Both the position numbers and the translations under genes were made by a program. This document shows positions 1 to 7,934 of a stretch of DNA of 64,000 bases, in pieces (position 1 is the stretch's first letter; the number at the start of each line of letters is the position of its first letter). Source of the stretch: Candidatus Rifleibacterium amylolyticum (lineage in GTDB: Bacteria > Muiribacteriota > Ozemobacteria > Ozemobacterales > Ozemobacteraceae). The notes under the pieces were generated by a model. The model saw only the letters and a program-made list of their open reading frames with translations. It was not told the origin of the DNA and did no database searches. Location of the stretch: positions 399,321 through 463,320 of the forward strand of contig JAACJG010000004.1 of NCBI GenBank assembly GCA_009917695.1, written 5' to 3'.

Positions 1-273
1 TATGAAGGTTTTGGACAGGTTCTGGTCGAGGCCATGTCGGCAGAGGTTCCGGTTATTGCAAGTCGCGTCAGTTCAATACCAGAGATTGTTGTAGATGGTG
101 AAACCGGCTATGTTTTTGAACCAGGCGATGTTGTTGCATTGAGCGAAAGATTTGCCGCATTGCGCTCGCCGGAAATTCGCAAAAAGCTCGGAACAGCAGG
201 TTTGTTGAGAATACAGAAGGAATTCCGCCCGGAAACGGTCTGGCAGAAACTTCAGCCGATATACGGATTGTAA
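1..273 (+). CDS. Glycosyltransferase family 4, C-terminal fragment (5' end outside window)
   Basis: The reading frame is open from base 1, so the gene begins upstream of the window. What remains is the end of a GT-B fold glycosyltransferase. The first residues give YEGFGQVLVEAM, the EX7E nucleotide-sugar-binding motif of family GT4, followed by a PVIAS loop and a GETGYVFEPGD segment typical of the donor-binding domain. Both glutamates of EX7E are present, so this copy looks catalytically intact. It probably transfers a sugar in cell-surface polysaccharide synthesis, but donor and acceptor cannot be read from the fragment. It converges on another GT4 gene 20 bp away. Confidence 0.85.
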   Translation, partial: YEGFGQVLVEAMSAEVPVIASRVSSIPEIVVDGETGYVFEPGDVVALSERFAALRSPEIRKKLGTAGLLRIQKEFRPETVWQKLQPIYGL

Positions 274-292
274 GCTGTCTAAGCTGCTTTAT

Positions 293-1498
293 TTATCGAG
301 ATGAGAGAACCGTTTCGATAATCCGGCAGGTCGAGTTCACCGCAGCGTTCCAGGAGTAGCGTCCGAGTTCATTCTGGGCGTTGCTGGCAAGTTTGTTGCG
401 TTGTTCAGGGGCCTTCGCAAGGTTGGCGATTGCTTCGGCAAGACTGTCTGGATTCTGTACTGGCACCAGAAGTCCGGTTTTTTCATGCGTAATCAGTTCC
501 GGATTCCCGCCAATGTTACTGGCAATTACAGGGGTGCCGGCCTGCATGGCCTGTAAAATGGTGTGCGAAAGTCCTTCGTAAAGAGAGCACAATGCGAAAA
601 TATCGAGTGAGTGCAGATAGGCAGCCATATCTGCTTGCGGAATGCACCCAAGAAAATGTACTTCATTCTGCATGCCACAATCATTGGCCAGCTTTGAAAG
701 ATTGTCTTTTTCCGGACCATCACCCATGACCACGACCTGAACTTTTGCCGGAGTTGTCTTCAGAATGGCGGCAGCTTTGATCAGTATGTCTACGCCTTTC
801 CACGCTGTAAGCCGACATGCCGTTCCAACCAGTTTGACATCTGGTGGCAATCTGTGTCGCAATTCGGCGATCAGCGGAGCTATAGCCGTTGATGCCAAAG
901 GTTCATTCAGGAAATCCACTGAGTTGTAGATCAGCGAACATTTTGTTGATTTCACTCCGATAGTCCCGGCTATTTGCTGCATGAATCCGCTTACGGCTAT
1001 TACATGGTCGGCATTGCACATTATCGATTTACGCAGCCGTTTTCTTGCCTCGATTGCAGCACCGTATTTTCGTTTTTGAAAAGTTTCCAGATCATCAGTA
1101 ACTTCACCTGTCGAAGATGCCAGCTCCCAGGCGCTGTCTCCAGCGAACCGCAGAATATATGGGACTTTCAGCAGTTTCTTCGCGAGCAGGCACGACAGGC
1201 CAACGCTGTAGGTGTCGGTGGCATACAGGAGGTCTGCTCCTTTTGCCATGCGTAGCAGTTGCGCCAGAAAAATTGCCTGGCGCAGAGGTGAACGCCGGTT
1301 CTTGTTGATGCGTGTTACATTGAACTGTCGATCTGGCCTGCCAGCTCTGAGTTTTGCGTCAGCATCGCCATACGCCAATACCGAACATGAATAACCATGA
1401 TCACAGAGAGCGACCGTCATGGCTTCGATCATTGTCGCAGGTCCACCTATATCCGGAGGATAGATTCCTGTGGCCATTAGAATTTTTCTGGAAGTCAT
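293..1498 (-). CDS. Glycosyltransferase family 4 (GT-B fold)
   Basis: This is a 401-residue protein of normal GT4 length. The N-terminal GIYPPDIGGPA loop (residues 11-21) is the acceptor-side signature. A GDGPEKDNL strand-loop and the C-terminal EGLSHTILQAMQAGTPVIAS block form the donor site. In the EX7E motif the first Glu is E308, but the second position is Gln (E-G-L-S-H-T-I-L-Q), which is unusual in this family. It is likely cytoplasmic or membrane-peripheral and acts in surface glycan assembly; the substrate is unknown. The ATG at 1498 is the natural start. The next gene upstream (1790) diverges from it. Confidence 0.85.
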   Translation of the reverse strand: MTSRKILMATGIYPPDIGGPATMIEAMTVALCDHGYSCSVLAYGDADAKLRAGRPDRQFNVTRINKNRRSPLRQAIFLAQLLRMAKGADLLYATDTYSVGLSCLLAKKLLKVPYILRFAGDSAWELASSTGEVTDDLETFQKRKYGAAIEARKRLRKSIMCNADHVIAVSGFMQQIAGTIGVKSTKCSLIYNSVDFLNEPLASTAIAPLIAELRHRLPPDVKLVGTACRLTAWKGVDILIKAAAILKTTPAKVQVVVMGDGPEKDNLSKLANDCGMQNEVHFLGCIPQADMAAYLHSLDIFALCSLYEGLSHTILQAMQAGTPVIASNIGGNPELITHEKTGLLVPVQNPDSLAEAIANLAKAPEQRNKLASNAQNELGRYSWNAAVNSTCRIIETVLSSR

Positions 1499-1735
1499 AC
1501 TGTCACTTCGCTTTGATAAGTTGCAGCCAAAACGTTGCCGGTAATTTCTGCCTGGAAATTTTGCATTGATTCAAAGTTTTCGTCACTGCTTTTACTAGAT
1601 TTTGAGCGCAGCATAAATCAATCGGTTAGATTTTACAACTGCCCAATAATCTGTTTCAAATTGTTGACAAAGATTTTGTTAAAGTTCTCTGGGCACTCAT
1701 GAATGCTTTTTTGGTTTAAAAATGCTGATTGAGGC

Positions 1736-1744
1736 TGTTATAAT
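1736..1744 (+). promoter_or_regulatory. Extended -10 promoter element upstream of the HEAT-repeat gene
   Basis: A TGT followed by a perfect TATAAT at 1739-1744 forms an extended -10 element. It lies 45 bases before the TTG start at 1790. The -35 region is weak (TTTAAA at 1715-1720, 18-bp spacer), which extended -10 promoters tolerate. The remaining 1499-1735 interval is AT-rich and holds no gene that I can see. Confidence 0.5.
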
Positions 1745-1789
1745 GATGCGGCGATGAACCTTAGCTAAATTAGACATGGCAGGCGTGAA

Positions 1790-4408
1790 TTGTTAGACAG
1801 AGAACTTGTAGAAAATTTATACAGCTCGAAGAGCGATGTTAAGCGGGCGGCGGTTTATCGACTGTTGTTCGACCGGCGCTATGACCTGCTCGATGAGCTT
1901 AAAAAAGCGGCTACCTTCGAAAAAAACGAAGAGATGGCCGTGTTCATGGTGCAGGTTTGTCTGACGCTCGAGAATTTTCCTCGCGATTTATCGCTTGAAC
2001 GCAGGATCGTCGAGTTGCTGCAGAAAGAGGGCGGCGCCGTCAGTGTTTCTGAAGATATGTGGAAGTATCTCGAAACGCACGGTAGTTCGCAGATGCTGCT
2101 GGCGGCGCTGGGAGCCATGGGCGATGCGATTCCGCCTGCAGCCCAGGATTTTATTGAGACCTGCCTGACTCATCCTGATCCCGAGATTCGCGCAGCTGTT
2201 TGCCAGAAGGCGATAAAAAGCGGTCGACCGACATATTTCGCTTTTGTGCTCAATCTTATAACTGACCCTGATCCTTATGTCTCGCAGACCGCGTTTATGG
2301 TCATCAAAGAACTGCCTGGCGATGAACTGGCGATCATTCTTGACTACGCACTTGGCTCGCCGGACGAGTGGGTTCTTAATAATGTCGCGCCATTTCTGCC
2401 TCTCATTATCAATAATGCCGTGCGCAAAGTCGTTGCCAAGGTGTCTTACCACAAACATCCGCTGATTGCCAAAAAAGCACGCGAAGCACTCAAACAGCTC
2501 GATGCCATTCCTTTTATCAGTAAGCGCAAAGCTGAAGCAGAGGCCGCTGCTGCCGCTGAAAAAGAAAGTGGGGAAGAGGCAGGCGAAGGTGACGCCACTG
2601 AAGCTGAAACTGGCGAAAAAAAGCTGTCTCTCAAAGAACAGATGGAGCTGAAACGCCAGCAGCAGCTCGAAGAAGAAAGAAAACGCAAGGCAGAAGAAGA
2701 GGCTATGGCAGCCGAACTCGCCAGTGTCAAACCAGAAGATCTCGATGAACTTGCCGGAGAAATAAACAGATTCAACGCTGAACCCGGCGCTGAAATCTCG
2801 ACCCCGCCGGCTTCTGTTGGCGACGATCTTATCGCCGAAGATACCGAGCTTGCAGCAAAATCTGGTTTTGAAGAGCAGGCGAAGGCTCTCGATGATATTG
2901 AAGTCGATGAACACGAACTTGAAGCTGTGCTTGCGCAAACTGTTGCTGATGCGGGCAAACCTGCGGCCGGCAAGACTGTTGCTCAAGAAGACGAAATTGT
3001 CATTCTTGACCCGAAAACCATCGATTTTGAAAAAGCTCAGCAGCAGTTCAGCCAGGCTGAAAGCACGGCAGAGAATGTTGATTTGTCGGTCGCAGCCAGT
3101 AGCGCTGAAAGTGATGATATAGACATTCTGGTCGTAGATGAAACAGCCCCGGCAATGCCTGCTGTGACCGAAGATAACGCTGTAAAGGAAATTGGAGTTA
3201 ATATTGCAGCCAAACCGGAGCATGCAGAATCAGTAGAAAAGACCACGTCTGTGGCTGGTTCGCCAGATTCAATGCCATCGGTCAGCGGTGAATCTTCGGT
3301 CGCAGTTGAGGCGAAAGCCTCTGTCTCCGGGACAGCAACTTTACCCGCTTCTGGAGTTGCTGAACAAGTACCATCTGTTGCTGCATCAGCAGATTCTGAA
3401 AAGTCTCATGATGTTGCGATCGATAAATCTCAAGTTCAAAGTGCGGAAACTACCTCATCAAAGTCAGATACAGACAGCACAGGCATGACAAAGCCGAGCT
3501 CGCCGATGCCGCCCTCACCGGCGCAGGCACCGCCGGCTGGCAAGGCATCGCAGCCTGTCAGAACAGCTCCAGAAGATGTTTCTGCTCAGGCCAAGCCCAT
3601 CAGGGCAAAATCTGCAAGTGCCACCGCTCAAGCTGCTCCGGGCGCTCGTCCGGTTTTGCCGCCAGAAGCCCGCGAGATTGCCGCAATATATCCTTCTTTC
3701 CTGGTAGATCCCTTTGTTCAACTTTTTGTGCCGGCAGACAACAAGACAAGACTGATGCAGATCGGTCAGGTGCTCGACAATCTTACGGCATTTCTCAATC
3801 TCTGTTATCTACAGTCCTGCCTGTTTTTCGCGCCAGAGTCAGAAGCATTGGCTCGCAGCATCGTCGACTGTATCAAGGGCGAACTGATCGGTCCCACTTC
3901 TTTGCGCTGTCTGCATAATTTTGTGCTGTCGATGAAGCAGGCTCGCGGAAACCCTGTCTTTTTCACGTTTTCATTGGCAGGCGTGCTGAGTGATGCTTCG
4001 GATGCGAATCCTCTGATGATGATGCGTGAGCTCAAAGAATATCTGCGTGAACCGGTTGAGCCTCTCGACGAAAGCATTCCCCAGGCTATCGAGGGCATAA
4101 CTGAGATATTGCGCGGAGTAAAATCTCTGGTTAATAATCTGCTGGTAATGAAGGCTCCACCGGGTGCCAAAGAGCCTTTTGCTGATCTCAGTGGTCCCGT
4201 GGCGAAGATTTTGCCGCTCGAAAAAAGACCTGCTCTCGACCTGCCTGTTGGTGAGGTGATTTTGATTTCCCGCGATGGCACTGAGGCTCTTGGGCTCTTT
4301 CCTTACTTCAAGTATTCTCGCAAAAAAGTGGTGTTCGCCAAACCCTCACTTGAAGAGCGCAATATTCTGCTGGAACGCCTGGAGATTCCGGTCGAGGAGC
4401 TGGAATGA
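1790..4408 (+). CDS. HEAT-repeat protein with long charged, low-complexity linker
   Basis: This 872-residue cytoplasmic protein has no signal peptide or membrane segment. Residues 1-240 are alpha-helical HEAT-like repeats (for example HPDPEIRAAVCQKAI). Residues about 245-305 are a Lys/Glu-rich probable coiled coil. Residues 305-615 are acidic, Ser/Ala/Val-rich and likely disordered. Residues about 620-872 form a separate helical domain, beginning AIYPSFLVDPFVQLF, that I do not recognise. The start is TTG at 1790, because no in-frame ATG lies nearby. HEAT arrays usually act as scaffolds. The same plan of HEAT blocks joined by a disordered linker recurs in the gene at 48067. No enzymatic role can be assigned. 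Confidence 0.75.
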   Translation: MLDRELVENLYSSKSDVKRAAVYRLLFDRRYDLLDELKKAATFEKNEEMAVFMVQVCLTLENFPRDLSLERRIVELLQKEGGAVSVSEDMWKYLETHGSSQMLLAALGAMGDAIPPAAQDFIETCLTHPDPEIRAAVCQKAIKSGRPTYFAFVLNLITDPDPYVSQTAFMVIKELPGDELAIILDYALGSPDEWVLNNVAPFLPLIINNAVRKVVAKVSYHKHPLIAKKAREALKQLDAIPFISKRKAEAEAAAAAEKESGEEAGEGDATEAETGEKKLSLKEQMELKRQQQLEEERKRKAEEEAMAAELASVKPEDLDELAGEINRFNAEPGAEISTPPASVGDDLIAEDTELAAKSGFEEQAKALDDIEVDEHELEAVLAQTVADAGKPAAGKTVAQEDEIVILDPKTIDFEKAQQQFSQAESTAENVDLSVAASSAESDDIDILVVDETAPAMPAVTEDNAVKEIGVNIAAKPEHAESVEKTTSVAGSPDSMPSVSGESSVAVEAKASVSGTATLPASGVAEQVPSVAASADSEKSHDVAIDKSQVQSAETTSSKSDTDSTGMTKPSSPMPPSPAQAPPAGKASQPVRTAPEDVSAQAKPIRAKSASATAQAAPGARPVLPPEAREIAAIYPSFLVDPFVQLFVPADNKTRLMQIGQVLDNLTAFLNLCYLQSCLFFAPESEALARSIVDCIKGELIGPTSLRCLHNFVLSMKQARGNPVFFTFSLAGVLSDASDANPLMMMRELKEYLREPVEPLDESIPQAIEGITEILRGVKSLVNNLLVMKAPPGAKEPFADLSGPVAKILPLEKRPALDLPVGEVILISRDGTEALGLFPYFKYSRKKVVFAKPSLEERNILLERLEIPVEELE

Positions 4409-4454
4409 GAGCGACATCTGAGTCGGGCAAAACAGAGTTTTGCAGCGAGCTGAG

Positions 4455-4483
4455 TTGTTAGCAGAGATTTATGATGTTAAGAT
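4455..4483 (+). promoter_or_regulatory. Candidate promoter immediately upstream of the TPR-transglutaminase gene
   Basis: TTGTTA at 4455-4460 and TAAGAT at 4478-4483 are separated by 17 bp, and TGT precedes the -10. The predicted transcript start lies only a few bases before the ATG at 4493. No Shine-Dalgarno sequence is visible in the gap. Confidence 0.4.
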
Positions 4484-4492
4484 AGCAGCGAT

Positions 4493-6184
4493 ATGATCAA
4501 GACACGTTTTCTGATTACATTGATATTTTGCGCATTGATCTCGTCCAGTTCGGCTGACGAAGCTTCGCTGGCGCGCTTTTTTTCGCAGAAGTCGCCTGCG
4601 CCTCGCTGGCAGTCAGTTTCGATATATCCTCTGCCAGATGTCGATCGCAGCGAGTCTCCGGTTGAAACCTACAATCGCGGTGTCGAACTCAATAATCAGG
4701 CTCTCGATGCGATGAACGGCAAAGATTATGCCCGCGCAACAAGGTTGCTTGCTGAAGCCTGTCGTCTTGTGCCAGGTGAAAAGGGGTTCTGGAGTAACTA
4801 TCTGGTTGCTCTCAAAAACAGTAAGGGGCGCGAGAAAGATGTAATCAATACTGCACGCATTGTGCTTGCTTTCACTGAAAACGACGCTCAGGCTGCATAC
4901 ATAGCAGGTCTTGCTTATCTTAACGATCTCAAAAATCCGGTTAAGGCGATTCCTTATATAGAACATGCTTTGAAGGTTAAACCTGGAGATGTCAGCATGG
5001 CTACGGCCCTGGCCTCGGCTTTTGAGCAGGCTGGATATAAGGATGACGCCTTCGAGACCCTCAAAGCCAATGCACACAATGCTGGCAATGATCCATATCC
5101 TTTGTATATGCTGGGTTTGCAGTATCTGGAGCGCCGCGATTACAATCCTGCCATCCGGGCTTTTAACTCAGCGCGTGCTGTTGACCAAAAAGGCTTTGCG
5201 CATGATGCCTGGGTGCGGGCGCGTTATTATGCTGGTCAGCTGGAAGGCCTGGAAAATGATTGCCGAGCTGTTTTGCAGCAATTTCCGGGAGTTTTGAACC
5301 GGCAGAGTCTCGAGCGTATTTTATTTTCTTTGGAACCAGGTGACTTCAGGCTTACCGAGACAGTGAATGCCGCAATAAGCATGCCTTCGGCGCTCGATCG
5401 TCTTGATTTTTCTGTCAGACAGATTCCGAATCTGCCTGAACATCAGCAGGTCGAATTGGTTGCCAGTGAATTTGTTTCGCGCGGAAGTTCATTTGAAGCC
5501 TCTTTTATCAGTGATTCAGGCAAATACAAGTTCAGTGTGCCACGTGATATTCTCAGGCCCGAACTGGCCCTGCGCCTGACTTATCGTGTCAGAACCATGG
5601 CTTCACTGGGAAGTCGTATGAAAAGCAGCAGCGTTGCTACACCTGATATGCGTCATCTTGTTCAAGACCCGCTTTTGAGCCTGGATTCTCCGATGCTGGA
5701 AGAATTGTCTCGGCGGATTGCCACGATACCCGGAAACTATGTGCAGAATGCCACAATAGCTGTAGCCAGCGGTTTGAAATACAGTGAAAACTATGAAGAT
5801 CATTCGGTAGAATGGGCGTTCGCCAATCCCGATCGCTGTGATTGCACTGAATTCGCTCGACTTCTTGCTGCCTTGTGCCTCAAAAAAGCTATTCCGGCGA
5901 GAATAGCGACAGGTTTTCTGATCAAGACCGAGCTGATTAATAGCGATACTTCGGTCGGGCACGCCTGGTGTGAGGTGTTCTTTCCGGGTAAGGGCTGGGT
6001 GCCAATTGATCCTACTCTACAGTCGAATATGCATTGGGCCTATTTTGGTAACCTGCTCAGCGACCAGATTCTCTTTGACTATCTCAACAGCGACAAACGC
6101 ACGAGGGTCAGTATAGATTTCGTCTCGTCAAAACCTGATTTAAAGGTTAATCTGAGTAACTCCTACCGCATTTCAAAATGGTGA
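4493..6184 (+). CDS. Exported TPR protein with C-terminal transglutaminase-like domain
   Basis: This is a 563-residue protein. The N-terminus (MIKTRFLITLIFCALISSSS) is a Sec signal peptide, so it acts outside the inner membrane. TPR-like helices cover residues about 55-300 (NRGVELNNQALDAMNGKDYA and later repeats). The C-terminal domain is a papain-fold transglutaminase-like core with a complete predicted triad: Cys451 in CDCTEF, His490 in GHAWCEV and Asp506 in PIDPT. Such domains may cross-link or cleave proteins or peptides; the substrate is unknown. It follows the HEAT gene by 84 bp, possibly with its own promoter. Confidence 0.85.
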   Translation: MIKTRFLITLIFCALISSSSADEASLARFFSQKSPAPRWQSVSIYPLPDVDRSESPVETYNRGVELNNQALDAMNGKDYARATRLLAEACRLVPGEKGFWSNYLVALKNSKGREKDVINTARIVLAFTENDAQAAYIAGLAYLNDLKNPVKAIPYIEHALKVKPGDVSMATALASAFEQAGYKDDAFETLKANAHNAGNDPYPLYMLGLQYLERRDYNPAIRAFNSARAVDQKGFAHDAWVRARYYAGQLEGLENDCRAVLQQFPGVLNRQSLERILFSLEPGDFRLTETVNAAISMPSALDRLDFSVRQIPNLPEHQQVELVASEFVSRGSSFEASFISDSGKYKFSVPRDILRPELALRLTYRVRTMASLGSRMKSSSVATPDMRHLVQDPLLSLDSPMLEELSRRIATIPGNYVQNATIAVASGLKYSENYEDHSVEWAFANPDRCDCTEFARLLAALCLKKAIPARIATGFLIKTELINSDTSVGHAWCEVFFPGKGWVPIDPTLQSNMHWAYFGNLLSDQILFDYLNSDKRTRVSIDFVSSKPDLKVNLSNSYRISKW

Positions 6185-6224
6185 AGCCAGGCAAATGTCA
6201 ATATTGACTTATAAGATACAATTT

Positions 6225-6258
6225 GTCATTGCGAGGAGCGTAGCGACGAAGCAATCTC
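6225..6258 (+). repeat. Short dispersed repeat (GTCATTGCGAGGAGC...GCAATCTC type)
   Basis: This is a 34-base element with ATTGC/GCAAT inverted ends around a GAGGAGCGTAGCGACGAA core. From general knowledge, near-identical short repeats occur in multiple copies in many unrelated bacterial genomes. Only one copy lies in this window. It fills the gap between two genes and sits just upstream of the real start of the next one. Confidence 0.55.
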
Positions 6259-6328
6259 TTTGTCAATGCCGGCAAACTTGATAATGACAAAGTTAGCGAT
6301 GACAATTCAGCAAAATTCAGGTGATGAA

Positions 6329-7171
6329 ATGTGTTCGAATCAGTTTTTCCGGGAGCGTAGCAATTTGAAAATTAGTTGTCTGGCTATAATACTGCTGACT
6401 TTTATCTTTAGTTGTCTACCGGCCGATGCCTGGCAGTTTTATAATGGCAGTGACAGCGCCGAGTTGCTGCCTGGCCATGTTGTTCTCGAGCCTGACAACT
6501 GGGGCCGCAACGATCTTATGGAAATGCGCAGGCGTGGCGTTGTGCCGCTGGCCTGGCTAAATTTCAGCCAGATCGAAGATCACAGGCTGGTACCGCTTGA
6601 CATAAAAGATAAAGATTATGTAATTGCCAGTCGCTATCTGCCAGAAGGAAAGAAACTCGCGGTATTCTATTCGCAGAGTTTCAGAGAGCTGCTTAAGGCG
6701 CGTTTGCGCGAATACCTGTTGAAAGGTTTCGCCGGTGCGGTTTTTGCAAAGGTTGGCAGCTATGATGTTCTTTCGAACAGCCCGATCAATCGCAGCGAAA
6801 TGTGGCGCCTTGTCGAAGATATGGCGCGTGAGTCGCGGCGCCTCAACTCATCAGCAATGATCATATTGCATGATGCACTGGGCTTTTATGACGAAATCAG
6901 GCAAAACCAGCTGATTTCGGGAGTCGTTGAAGAAGGCTTGTATTTTGGTCACCAGGGTCGCCAGGTGCGCCGCTGGAATCGCGAGACGAAGTTGAAACAA
7001 CTGGTTTCTCTGCAGTCAGTTGAAAAACTGATCTTTCTCGCAGAAGATGCCCGCACTGATGAGCGACGGCGCTTTGTCGCAGACGAAAGTGGCAGGCATG
7101 GATTCGATCATGGTTTTGCCGAACTGCCGCTGGATATAGAAAGGAAGGCTAAGTATGGCCAGAAGAAATGA
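6329..7171 (+). CDS. Exported GH114-like (TIM-barrel) protein, probably degenerate
   Basis: This is a 280-residue protein. The start is set at ATG 6329, because AGGTGAT lies just upstream and a signal peptide follows (CLAIILLTFIFSCLPADAW). A longer open frame from TTG 6260 would begin inside the repeat. The body resembles the endo-polygalactosaminidase/TM1410 fold: a strand with VVLEPDNWG, then GVVPLAWLNFSQIEDHR, then a LLKGFAGAVFAKVGSYD segment. In active GH114 members the last segment carries an Asp (GFDGxFLD). Here it reads GFAGAVFAKV, so hydrolase activity is doubtful. The 3' end overlaps the NIF3 gene by 17 bp. The family call rests on pattern similarity only. Confidence 0.6.
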   Translation: MCSNQFFRERSNLKISCLAIILLTFIFSCLPADAWQFYNGSDSAELLPGHVVLEPDNWGRNDLMEMRRRGVVPLAWLNFSQIEDHRLVPLDIKDKDYVIASRYLPEGKKLAVFYSQSFRELLKARLREYLLKGFAGAVFAKVGSYDVLSNSPINRSEMWRLVEDMARESRRLNSSAMIILHDALGFYDEIRQNQLISGVVEEGLYFGHQGRQVRRWNRETKLKQLVSLQSVEKLIFLAEDARTDERRRFVADESGRHGFDHGFAELPLDIERKAKYGQKK

Positions 7172-7922
7172 CATTGTAAAATATCTTGAAGAAGTCTTTG
7201 CCGAAGTTAACTTTGCCGATTATTCATATAATGGGCTGCAGTTTGAAGGCAGCGACAAAGTCAGCAAAATTGCTGCCGGAGTCGATGCCACCAACGAATT
7301 TTTTGTCGAAGCTGCCCGGCAGAAAGCAGATTTTGCTCTGGTTCACCACGGCCTGTTCTGGAAAGGTGCCGAGTGGTGCCGACTTGACCGTATAAACCAG
7401 AAGATATTCAAGAACCTGCTGGCAGCCAACCTCAATCTTTATGCCATGCATCTACCGCTCGATGCTCACCCCGAATTTGGCAATAATGCGGTTATGGCCA
7501 GACTGCTCAAGGCAGAAGTGATAGCTCCGTTCGGCGGCAGTCGCGGCAGCGCGGTCGGAGTTCTTGCCAGGTTCAAAACAGCGATTACGCTGACTGAACT
7601 CAAAAAACGCATAGAGAAAGTTGTCGGGCCGATCGTTACCAGTCTTGATTTTGGCGGCAAAAAGGTGCAGACGCTGGGCATTCTTTCTGGTGGTGGCTGG
7701 AGCTCGGTCAGCGATCCTCTGGTTTACAACGGCGAAGTCGATGCCATTCTGACCGGCGAAATAATTCATCAGGCGGTAGCCGCCTGTCGAGATCGGCAGA
7801 TTAACATGATTTCGGCTGGTCACTATGCTACTGAAGTTTTCGGCGCCCGCGAACTGGGCCAGCATCTCGCCAAAAAGTTCGGTCTCGCCTTTACCTTTAT
7901 CGATCTGCCTACCGGCCTTTAG
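7155..7922 (+). CDS. NIF3-like dinuclear metal-centre protein (DUF34)
   Basis: This 255-residue protein has the short-form NIF3/YbgI length. The N-terminal YNGLQFEG and the metal ligands LVHHGLFWKG are clear, and the C-terminal GHYATEVFGARELG supplies the remaining His and Glu. The family forms hexameric toroids with two metal ions per subunit. Its physiological role is unsettled, although some databases label it GTP cyclohydrolase I type 2. The ATG at 7155 lies inside the end of the preceding gene, which suggests translational coupling. It converges with dsbD, 12 bp away, with no visible terminator. Confidence 0.92.
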   Translation: MARRNDIVKYLEEVFAEVNFADYSYNGLQFEGSDKVSKIAAGVDATNEFFVEAARQKADFALVHHGLFWKGAEWCRLDRINQKIFKNLLAANLNLYAMHLPLDAHPEFGNNAVMARLLKAEVIAPFGGSRGSAVGVLARFKTAITLTELKKRIEKVVGPIVTSLDFGGKKVQTLGILSGGGWSSVSDPLVYNGEVDAILTGEIIHQAVAACRDRQINMISAGHYATEVFGARELGQHLAKKFGLAFTFIDLPTGL

Positions 7923-7934
7923 AGGCTCTTGCTG

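Noticed and set aside
1988-3223. A 411-codon open frame on the minus strand inside the HEAT gene
   Set aside because: It is antisense to a well-formed gene, rich in Phe, Cys and Arg from Glu/Lys codons read backwards, and matches no family.
4428-4442. Inverted repeat CAAAAC-AGA-GTTTTG after the HEAT gene as a terminator
   Set aside because: The stem is short and AT-rich with no T run beyond it.
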